From Cristatella mucedo (taxonomy: Eukaryota; Bryozoa; Phylactolaemata; Cristatellidae): DNA of 62,500 nucleotides. Every line of letters starts with the position of its first letter. The stretch's first letter is position 1. Where the stretch lies: the NCBI GenBank assembly GCA_009760855.2, contig WPIO01000010.1:3765001-3827500 (forward strand). The letters are read 5' to 3'. Under the pieces are notes generated by a model. It had not been told where the DNA came from. It did not search any database and saw only the letters and a list, made by a program, of their open reading frames with translations. Both the position numbers and the translations under genes were made by a program. Of the stretch, positions 55,185 to 62,500 are shown piece after piece.

Positions 55185-55475
55185 GTATCGGGCAGCAACG
55201 CAACGACAACTACTCTCCTGCTGCCGACTATGGCACATCCTTTTCAACGATAATGAGCTGCTACTTCCATGCTACTCACTACCTCAACTGCTCTCCTGAC
55301 TCTGCTATGCTTCCCAATTTCTCTTTAGTGGGTGAGACGAAGTCTGTTGGTAAACCGAATGTGTACCGATAGCTGCTTAGGCTGTGAGTACGCTATACAA
55401 AACTCTCCTGCGTAACACTCACATAGTCTTTATGACTTTGTGGAGTTACAGAAGGAGATACATCACATCACATCA
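55185..55475 (+). mobile_element. LINE family B copy 2, 3' end
   Basis: CGACAACTACTCTCCTGCTG and CTCACTACCTCAACTGCTCT match copy 1 at 43750 closely. It contains TACGCTATACAAAACTCTCC and ends in ACATC repeats (about 55458-55475). It is truncated inside the region encoding the end of ORF2. Confidence 0.85.
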
Positions 55476-55551
55476 CGGCTGAAGCTGATCGAGTCCTCTC
55501 CATAGCCACGACATGTCGGACACCAGACTTCAAAAGGGCGACCGCCAAATC

Positions 55552-55680
55552 ATAATAACAATACTAATAATAATAATGCACTTAATAAAGCACCCTCAGA
55601 GAACTCAATCTCTCTCTAGGCCCTTTACATTTGCTGCAAAGGGAAATGCAATTGAATGGTGAGTAATATCATGCTTCAGA
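55552..55680 (-). mobile_element. LINE family A 3' end fragment
   Basis: Begins with an (AAT)n-like tail and continues GCACTTAATAAAGCACCCTC and GGCCCTTTACATTTGCTGCA, nearly the same as copy 4. It stops after TGGTGAGTAATATCATGCTT. Confidence 0.8.
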
Positions 55681-55681
55681 T

Positions 55682-55800
55682 CAGGTGCTACCAAGTGCAC
55701 CTGCAGTGCTGGAGGTCGTGGCTTCAACCCTTGAGGTCGACAAAGTATTCCTTTTTTCAGTCGAGCTAAGCAATACACCTAGCGGCTGCTCTAGCGTATA
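55682..55800 (+). repeat. tRNA-derived SINE, decayed
   Basis: CAGGTGCTACCAAGTGCACC, then GGAGGTCGTGGCTTCAACCC, a degenerate B box preceded by the AGGTCGTGG block found in the other SINEs. It follows the LINE A fragment in the opposite orientation. Confidence 0.45.
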
Positions 55801-56645
55801 TTCTTGTAAAGCCGATCGTCGATTCGGCTGCACTTGAGTTTCTTATGAGATCGACATAATCTGACAGCATGACCACCAAGACAGCACGCCGTATAGGCGC
55901 CTAGACTCTACTGTGCAGCTGTGGCAGCAACCACTAATACGCATAACATGCAGATACGGATATTTACAGACAGCTCCAAAAACCTTTCAGCCTTTGAGGG
56001 CCCGGGCGGCAGCTAAGCAGCCATACCGGGAGTGCAGATGCATTTTCATTTAAGGGGTCTGGTGGATGGGATGGCCTTCATTGATTCATGTCAAGGACAT
56101 CCAGAGTAAGGGCATGCCTGCATATATTGGCAATAACGCCCTTGGCCTTGGTTTGGCGGGGTCATTTGAGGGACTTGTCACAAAGTTGAGCAGGTTCGGA
56201 TTTTTTGAACAATCGAATCGCACACAGTCAACAGCCATGGCTCCCTAGGCAACATGGCGTACACTCTAATTCAGCTACATGGACTTACGCAAGCGCTATT
56301 AGGATGGAGCACCCTCGCTGTTCAAATTTAGCATCCACAGGAGAACAAGACACAGAGCTGCATGATCGACAGCTTTAATAGCAAAAATCAGTACGAGTGA
56401 AGCGAGAGGGGGATTTAGTTGTCCTCCAGTGAACGACTACGTGACTACATGAGTGAGAATCAGCCTTGTCGCAGAGTGGCACACGCATCAGCCACCTCAT
56501 GCTGCACGTGCCGACATCGAAAAGAGCACTTTTTAGCGAGTTAAGCTTGGCAGCTCGGTAGCTTGGCAGCTCGGTAACATGGGAAGGATCGATTAGCATA
56601 GGTCTTGTCATGATTGCTAGGAATGGAGAGCTGGCAGACTGAACA
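55801..56645. other. unassigned; 3' flank of the minus-strand gene
   Basis: No exon or repeat recognised. A TTTAATA at about 56365 reads TATTAAA on the minus strand and could be a polyadenylation signal about 280 bp after the stop of the minus-strand gene. Confidence 0.35.
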
Positions 56646-56649
56646 TGAG

Positions 56650-57256
56650 TCACAGTTCCAAAGGAATCTCCGGCATCAGGTCGCTGCTCGATGACACTTT
56701 TTGGTAGCGGAAAGCTCGGCCGATAGAGCAGCAAGAGCAGGTCGATGAAGCCCCGCAGCGCTCCTGCTTATGGCGACCCATAACAATGCCAGCTAAGAAG
56801 CAAAGCAGTGCGCCGATTGTGAACAGGATCGCCACTGCTGTGATCCACATCAGCAGCTCTGCTAGGCTAAACACGCGGCAGTATCCAAGCACTGTCATGC
56901 AAGCAGTCGGCTGTCCATAATCTCTTGCAACAGGACTGCTTCGGGCACTGTAAGCATAATCGAGTCTCTGGTAAGTGTCAGCTTGTACAGGCGTGACTTC
57001 GATAAGGCCCACCACGGGTGCTATTCGGGTGGAGGTGGGCGGTATTTGGATGGCAGTAGGCGGTACTTGAGCCGACTTGTCTGCACCAGGCAAGCTCTGG
57101 TCGGCGGCCGTAGACTGCTGCAGCAGCCAGGTTGTAGCCCACTGTGACCAGGTGGGTGCCCGTTGAGACGACGACGGTTCATGTCCAGCTGTGGTGGACT
57201 CAGATCTGATAGAATCTTCATCACGGCAAGTGCTTCTATTAAAGATACTATCCTCT
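56650..57256 (-). CDS. terminal exon of a single-pass membrane protein
   Basis: On the minus strand a good acceptor (TTTTATATTGCAG) at 57257 opens a frame of 201 codons ending in TGA at 56652-56650. The first 130 residues are Ser/Thr/Pro-rich (SESTTAGHEPSSSQRAPTWS, PPTAIQIPPTSTR), like a mucin-type stalk outside the cell. A hydrophobic helix follows (LLMWITAVAILFTIGALLCF, about 56860-56776), then a basic stop-transfer (GRHKQER), a Cys cluster (CSCCS) that could be palmitoylated, and a 40-residue tail. This suggests a type I surface protein. The same frame continues upstream to 57381 without a start that explains secretion, so earlier exons are expected to the right. No family is recognised. 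Confidence 0.6.
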
Positions 57257-58034
57257 CTGCAATATAAAAGGGACGGCTGGCTGGTAATGTAAAATGTCGA
57301 CATGAGATGCTGCCGCTGAGCATGCGTGCAATCCCTGCATGCACCCGGGCACGATCCAGCAACAGCAGTAGCATGCGGCATAGAAGGAAGTCATACCGGG
57401 AGGAGGGAGGAAACTGCATCTAGATGCTGAGAGCAGGGCTGCCACCAAGCTTAAGATGCACAAGCCAAAACCTAGTAATATCTTAGAGAAGTGGTAAACT
57501 GAGCTGCACCTCATAACCCTTGCCGTCGGTTTAATTTCTGAAGCAGACACTACTCTATTGCGCTTTGCAAGCTCCGTAAAACCGCGAAGGCTCTTCTTCA
57601 ATTGCATTATGCTGCTGAATTGGCTAGTCTTTGTTTTTGATACCGACTTTAAATTATGTTGCATCACTGTAGTCGCACGAAAGCTGAGCATGAAGTTTCG
57701 TAGTAAGATAACATATCTACACTTTTACTTGAACGCCAATCGGGTCCTATGACATCTTGAACGCCGGTAGCACACTTCCAATACGGTACGGTTCACTGCA
57801 GCAAGCATGTTTTCTTTTAGACCAGTCTTCCACAGCTCTCCAAACTTCAAACAGTAGTAGTACCAGTGGAGCCGAACCTCAGCACAAGCCTTGCCGTTTT
57901 GCCCAACACGTAACAGTGAAAACAAGAGCTCACAGGCCATCTTCCGATTTGCTACAGCCTTTTCCATCCAGTGAAATCGCTCGACCTTTCCACGAAGTCA
58001 CTAAGGTGGCTCAAACTATTCTGCTTCCGGTTTA
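57257..58034 (-). other. probable intron of the minus-strand gene
   Basis: Between the membrane exon and the LINE copy. Several frames here on both strands (57248-57691 minus, 57757-58053 plus) lack motifs and paired splice sites. The right part may be a degenerate continuation of the adjacent LINE. Confidence 0.35.
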
Positions 58035-58755
58035 TAAGGACGAACCATGCTGATCAGGGTAGGGCCTCTCTGCTACTTTCCTCCCAGATATCTCAGCAGC
58101 ATTTGACACGATTGACCGCCGGATCCTTCTGGAGCACCTCTCGACACGCTTAGGTATCACCGGAGCAGTGCCAAACTCGGTTAGGTCCTACCCCTGTGAG
58201 AGATGTCAATGGCCCTCACTCATTCAAGGAGCCCTTAAAGTATGGGCTGTTTCAGAGTTCGGCCTTAGGCCTACTTCTTTTTGCTACATACCTCCCTCTG
58301 GGAGGTGTCATCACCTAACACAGTCTTGGCTTACGTTTCTAGGCCAATCGCACTCAGCTCTACCTATCCTTTGATCTTTCTATGCCTTGCTCGGCATTAG
58401 ACTCACTTACTTCCCTTCTGCACAGTGTCGACGTCTTTTGCACTTGAATGGCGACCAAATTCGTGAAATTTACCCGAGATAAGGCCAACCTAATAGTTAT
58501 GGGCAAGCCTAGGGTCATTCTAAAATTGCAAGACCTCTGAGCCAAGATTGGCTCATCTAGCATCACTGCACTGATGTAACCTAATCTGTAATCTTATGTG
58601 AGGGTGCAACTCCGAAACGACTAGTCACTGGACGAACACATTGCATCCACTGTCAATTCGGTCTACTTTCAGCTGGAAAACTTTGCCAAATCTGGGCCAG
58701 CAACTAGATCACGACTTTGTGACATCCGATCTAAACTGATTGGAATCTGACTGCA
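58035..58755 (+). mobile_element. LINE family A-related RT fragment
   Basis: The plus strand reads DISAAFDTIDRRILLEHLST (motif A with its aspartate) and LGITGAVPNSVRSYP, then in other frames the counterpart of motif B and of VMGKPSVLQKLE (ATGGGCAAGCCTAGGGTCAT). Stops and frameshifts occur throughout. It lies antisense in the presumed intron of the membrane-protein gene and ends where a SINE begins. Confidence 0.78.
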
Positions 58756-58757
58756 GG

Positions 58758-58925
58758 AGCCGTGATGGCACACTAGGTAAGGCGTTTGCTTTCACAACCT
58801 CGGTCCCAACGTCGTGGGTTCGATTCGTGCAGTGGGCGATCCTTTATAACTGTTGCAAGCGGTGGTGATAGCCGTAAAGGCCCTTCTGTCGCTATACAAA
58901 AGAGGCTGTTTAATCGGCTAGGATT
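58758..58925 (+). repeat. tRNA-derived SINE
   Basis: GAGCCGTGATGGCACACTAG, B box GGTTCGATTCG, body AGCGGTGGTGATAGCCGTAA and end GTCGCTATACAAAAGAGGCT match the SINE at 1908 very closely, so both copies are fairly young or from one subfamily. Confidence 0.85.
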
Positions 58926-59125
58926 TATTTTTATTTTATTTATGAGGCTTTGCATGACACTACAACTACAACGAGGGAGTACTTTACGGTTCATCTGACA
59001 TCGAAGCAAGGTTTCTACAAAAAAGGCATCGCAAATCGAGTGAGCAGGAGGGGCAAGAGTGAGGAAAGGTGGAGCAAGCAGAGACAAAAAACGTGCGTTC
59101 TCAGCCAACTTCAGAGCTACTCACC

Positions 59126-59387
59126 GCCTGCAGAGGGTGTAACGTACATCGATATATAAACCATTGTATGATCGCTGCCACCGGGACAAACACAAGGCAA
59201 GTATCCGATCTTGTTCGCAGAGTCGTCGAGCACAGCTGCCGACAGTGTCAACTTGAGCAAGAACATAGACATGCCCAAAATCACCACGTAGCAATTCAAG
59301 CAAGCACGGCCTCAAAAGCAGTGAAAGGAAATGCCTGCGCTAGCTGCGTGGCCAAGACTTCAGCAACGATGAATGAAACCGGCCTAA
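59126..59387 (-). CDS. possible exon of the minus-strand gene
   Basis: On the minus strand a pyrimidine-rich acceptor (CTGCCTCTGCCTTTAG, 59388) and a consensus donor (CAGGCG|GTGAGT, 59126) frame 262 bp. Part of one frame (from about 59265) reads like a hydrophobic leader (MSMFLLKLTLSAAVLDDS) followed by YLPCVCPGGSDH; another frame gives a Cys-rich peptide. Which frame is used, and whether an inner acceptor applies, cannot be decided. A secreted or membrane protein start would suit the downstream membrane exon. Confidence 0.3.
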
Positions 59388-59454
59388 AGGCAGAGGCAGC
59401 AGCTGCTGCTAGCTGCTGCTGCCTCTGCCTTCTGCTGCTGCAGTGAAGACTTAC

Positions 59455-59555
59455 GGCAAGTGAGCAAGTGCAGATCGAATTTGTATACAGTCCAGTAAGG
59501 ATTGCATTGGCTGTTCAAAAGATCTCCATAACCATTGTCATGCACCTCACAGCAA
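59455..59555 (-). CDS. possible Cys-rich internal exon of the minus-strand gene
   Basis: On the minus strand GCCTCTGTCTATTGCAG (acceptor) and TTGCC|GTAAGT (consensus donor) delimit 101 bp with an open frame reading CCEVHDNGYGDLLNSQCNPY, then WTVYKF and HLLTC. The four cysteines suggest an extracellular disulfide-bonded domain. No named domain is recognised. The exit phase can be joined to the next candidate exon, but not uniquely. Confidence 0.35.
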
Positions 59556-59599
59556 CTGCAATAGACAGAGGCAGTCGATACGCCCACCAAAGGCAGCCG

Positions 59600-60025
59600 A
59601 CATGCTAACAAACCAGTGACTGCACACCACGTGATGACGCATACCTACGCGAATGCCCAATGCATTGCTGCGTGTATGTGTGCGGGTGCGTGTGGGTCCA
59701 CGCACCCGCAAGCATACATACAGACACACAAATCGAAAAAACGAATTACAAGACTGGAAAGAATTACGTAATCCATCCAAGTTCCTTGTATACAGGTCGT
59801 ATACATGACAGCACTCATGCATATAGATAGCCATCTAGTTCCAAGCTCTAGTTCTTTTGGAGCAGAGGCCATATGCTCCTCACTATGAAGCACAATTTTT
59901 GTAATTGGGTAATAAGTGTTATTCCCTAATTGCTTACACTTCACAAGTGTAGACAACAGCCATTGTAATCTATAAACTTTGCTTTTGTGACCGGGACACG
60001 TTTCACGGAGTAATGTTCTGCTTTC
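59600..60025. other. unassigned stretch
   Basis: Contains an imperfect inverted repeat near 59665-59712 (GTGTGCGGGTGCGTGTGGGT against CCACGCACCCGCAAGCATAC) that could form a hairpin. No exon or transposon is seen. Confidence 0.35.
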
Positions 60026-60029
60026 TTGA

Positions 60030-60415
60030 TGATAAATAGCAGAATGGCTCTGCTAGGGGCAATTAATGTCTTAATGTCTCAATCAAATATGGCTAGTCAC
60101 CATTTCCTTAATCTATAATAACATAAAAAGAAAATGTTACCTTGAGGCATCTCTAGTGTTACACTTCCATGAATAGTACTCTATACTGTTATGTCTGCCT
60201 AACCCTCAATATATCGGATAGCAGCACAACGTGTGCTATATACATGTGAACCTGACATCCCCATCGTGACAAAAATCAGCACGGGAAAATTTCAAAATAT
60301 CTTAATCATGACCGCAAAAGCAAAGTTTTTGTGTAACAATAGCTTTTCCTACTTATTTTACACACATGGGTTAGGGAAAACACAGTTTGTACTAAAGAAC
60401 AGAAGATAAATATAA
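60030..60415 (+). repeat. dispersed repeat family C, copy 2
   Basis: Aligns in order with 54655-55010 (GCAGCACAACGTGTG against GCTGCACAACATGTG, AAAGCAAAGTTTTT in both, then GAACAGAAGATAAATA against GACAGAAAATGAAATC). The copies differ strongly, so the family is old. Confidence 0.6.
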
Positions 60416-61014
60416 ATCAGTTATCTGTGATCAACTGGTTAAGGAATTGCATGAGTACTTAAATTTCCAAATCAGTTCTTCTGGTTGCTAAACGGCTCTG
60501 GCCTACTGAAACTAATCGCATCAAGTCGACAAGCGATTTTAACATTCAGCGATATCGTTCAGTGCAGCTTTAGTACGGAATCAAAGATGACCAGAGAAAA
60601 AATACCCACAGAGCCTATATCCCCCCTAACTCACCATCCCACCAGATGCCCGGTATCGTGTGACTTTGGAGCCTATTCGGGCAGACTTCAATGCTTTGTC
60701 ACAGGACTAACCATTTCTAAAAGGGACTCGAAAGGCAGCTACTTCGGGCAACTTAAGTGCCCACACTCACGACAGTGTTGGTTTCCAAAGGGGCCTAGTA
60801 TTTTCTTTTCACGCGTGCGATAAGAGGCGCTGAAGACGTAATTATTTTTCGACAGCTCTACAGATGTCTGTCGAGAGAAGCCCTCTTCAAGCAAAGGCTC
60901 CCTATAGGCTCTCCGAATCGATATACAAATCTATCTCATGCATTTCCTTTGCCGGAATAGCTTCGATGGCTTTCGGCTGATCAACGGATACAGAGTAAAA
61001 TTCTTATGCTGACA
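60416..61014. other. unassigned stretch
   Basis: A 112-codon plus-strand frame at 60485-60823 has no recognised motif and no clear splice or start context. It may be the middle of the element whose 3' end follows. Confidence 0.3.
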
Positions 61015-61470
61015 AACAACGCCTGCCACTGCTTGGTTCCTTCATACTTATCTGAACTACTGCACCACTTTTAGCATTCTCGTGCCCTCGGGTCCTCTAC
61101 GTATACTAAATTAGCTGTTCCATTTTTCTGCTTAAAAATCGTTGGCAACAGAAGCTTTTGCTCTGCAGGTAGAACTCACTTCCACAATTCTTACACAACG
61201 ACATCTACTCTCCTCCTGCCGATTATGGCACATCCTATCCAGCCTTCCTGAGCTGCTACTTTTACGTACTCACTACCTTAACTATCCTCCCGACTCAGCT
61301 ATGCTTATCACTTTCTCTTTTTTGCATAAGATGAAGTCTGTTGGCTATCGAATACGTACCGAAAGCCACTGGACTTTGAGTAAGCTATAGAAAACTCTCC
61401 TTTGTAGCACCCACTTAGTCAATGTGGCTTTGTGGAGTTACAGTTGGAACTCCGCTACGTGACATTTTTA
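61015..61470 (+). mobile_element. LINE family B copy 3, 3' end
   Basis: CTGCCACTGCTTGGTTCCTT corresponds to CGCCACGGCTTGGCTCCTTC of copy 1, and the ORF2 end and UTR blocks follow (CTCACTACCTTAACTATCCT, AAGTCTGTTGGCTATCGAAT). Stops break the frame. The ACATT tail is reduced. Confidence 0.8.
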
Positions 61471-61654
61471 CAGTGGCAAGTCTACGGAGGTTTCCGGGAT
61501 GGCTTGACTTTAGCACATGGAGCTTCATGCTCTATAAAACGTGGGTAGCAGCAATGTTTGGCTAATGGGTGGCTAACGAGAATGTAAGACTTACCCCCCC
61601 CCCCTCTGGGGGACCCTAGGACATTCCCCCTCCCCGTAGGACATCTCCCCACTA

Positions 61655-61671
61655 TATATATATATATATAT
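61655..61671. repeat. (AT)n microsatellite
   Basis: A TA run of about nine units inside the 440-bp insertion, directly before its first TACATGATCAAATGAA. Confidence 0.85.
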
Positions 61672-61860
61672 ACATGATCAAATGAAGTTCACGCTCTATT
61701 GAAATAAATTCAACTCAGTAAAACTGGACATTTTGTTAATTCCGGATGACATATTCACTAGTAGGCCTCGCACAACACAGCACAACATTTGAGCTGTCTA
61801 ATCACAAAAACTGTACTTTGATGTTTTGCTTCCCCTATATTGATGCATTTATGACTAAGA

Positions 61861-61861
<1 letters not shown>

Positions 61862-61906
<45 letters not shown>
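61862..61906. repeat. (AC)n microsatellite
   Basis: A pure AC run of about 22 units inside the 440-bp insertion, directly before its second TATACATGATCAAATGAA. Confidence 0.95.
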
Positions 61907-61909
<3 letters not shown>

Positions 61910-62030
61910 TACATGATCAAATGAAACCCTAAAACCCTAAACTCTACCCCAGGGGGGAATGCCCTATCCCAGGGAGGGAATGTGAAAAGGGGGAATGTCG
62001 GGGGATGTCCGTCCCCCCCCGGCTAACGAG

Positions 62031-62353
62031 CCTCGGTTTGGGTAGCAAGCCTTCGGCTAGCAGCTTCCGGGCGTTTCTCCCAGAGGGAGGCTGCCAGTTT
62101 GTGTAGGCAGGGTTTTCGAGGCCCAGCTTTTGGCCCAGCCTCTAAATTATGGCCTTGGATGTCTTCTCACGGCCTGACCTTTTGTAGCGCCCTGCTGGCC
62201 TTGGCTGAATTTTGGCACGAACAAGAGCTGTTCGGCAGCGATAGAGCTCTTTGTCCTGGAGCAGTGAGCTAGAGAGGAGCGTCAGTGCGGTTAGAGAGGA
62301 AGCGCTTAAGATCAAGCCAGGAAGCTCTGAGACGAGCGGTGGCGATTCGGCCT
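62031..62353. other. unassigned; probable 3' UTR of the minus-strand gene at the right edge
   Basis: GC-rich sequence without repeats or open frames of note. It lies 3' of the minus-strand stop codon at 62356-62354. No AATAAA on the minus strand was found in it. Confidence 0.35.
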
Positions 62354-62500
62354 TTAGAATTGGTCCGATACCCGTGGAAGCTGCTGATTGATGTTGGCTG
62401 GCCTGTCAACCTCCACCTTCACTCGTTCCAAGAAAGAATAGTCTGGAACCCATTCGCCATTCAAGCTGGACAGAGGTGCCCTTCCAGTGGCCTGGGGACG
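62354..62500 (-). CDS. 3' end of an unknown minus-strand coding region
   Basis: On the minus strand the frame is open from the window edge for 48 codons to a TAA at 62356-62354. The peptide is protein-like (PLSSLNGEWVPDYSFLERVK, then VEVDRPANINQQLPRVSDQF). It contains no start codon, so it must be a continuation from outside the window or an internal acceptor. No family is recognised. Confidence 0.4.
   Translation of the reverse strand, partial: RPQATGRAPLSSLNGEWVPDYSFLERVKVEVDRPANINQQLPRVSDQF

Larger units (their letters stand above)
61581..62020. mobile_element. 440-bp insertion with inverted C/G-rich arms and 10-bp direct repeats
   Basis: The exact 10-mer GGCTAACGAG lies on both sides (61571-61580 and 62021-62030), as a target duplication would. 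Inside, a C-rich left arm (GACCCTAGGACATTCCCCCT, GTAGGACATCTCCCC) is inverted relative to the G-rich right arm (GGGGGAATGTCGGGGGATGT). Between them TATACATGATCAAATGAA occurs twice, at about 61668 and 61908, once after (AT)n and once after (AC)n. No coding frame was found. The ends do not match a class I recognise. Confidence 0.5.

Noticed and set aside
61925-61942. Telomere-like CCCTAAAACCCTAAA
   Set aside because: Only two imperfect units, inside an interstitial insertion; not a telomere.

Overview
The window looks like animal (metazoan, non-vertebrate) nuclear DNA. Its central gene is split by 25 GT-AG introns of about 100 to 3500 bp. The remaining space is filled with old, broken non-LTR retrotransposons (CR1/L2-like), tRNA-derived SINEs, a pogo/Tc1-type DNA transposon and many simple repeats. 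No operons, bacterial genes, real tRNA or rRNA genes, or CRISPR arrays were seen. An early-branching or other marine invertebrate such as a sponge would fit the mix, but the sequence alone does not settle the species.

Layout. 1-1500: the 3' end of a plus-strand gene of unknown function, with a 106-aa terminal open frame and an AATAAA signal. 1545-17640: mostly transposon debris, with SINEs at 1545-1720 and 1905-2070, six fragments of LINE family A, and a 466-bp pogo-like element at 7610-8075 with terminal inverted repeats and the end of a transposase frame. 17793-49787: one complete plus-strand gene of 26 exons for a lysosomal alpha-mannosidase (GH38, MAN2B1-like, 989 codons), with an AATAAA at 50026. 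Its introns carry several LINE copies, a pogo-related relic, a 25-copy 14-bp minisatellite and long GA/GT microsatellites. 50100-56600: possible minus-strand exon at 50613-50971, SINEs, LINE tails and an unexplained repeat whose second copy is near 60.2 kb. 56650-59555: parts of a minus-strand gene whose last exon encodes a single-pass membrane protein tail. 61581-62020: a 440-bp insertion flanked by an exact 10-bp direct repeat and holding inverted C/G-rich arms. 62354-62500: the 3' end of another minus-strand coding region running off the window.

How the parts relate. The mannosidase works alone as a lysosomal hydrolase trimming alpha-linked mannose from N-glycans. The retroelements form the second theme. 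LINE family A, LINE family B and the SINEs share a 3' terminal motif close to CGCTATACAAA. One SINE at 54075-54215 is a tRNA-like head joined directly to the LINE A tail, which is how SINEs that borrow LINE machinery look. Nothing in the window is a clear new multi-gene system. The best leads are the LINE A 3' hairpin shared with SINEs, the 61.6-62.0 kb insertion, and the unnamed minus-strand membrane protein.
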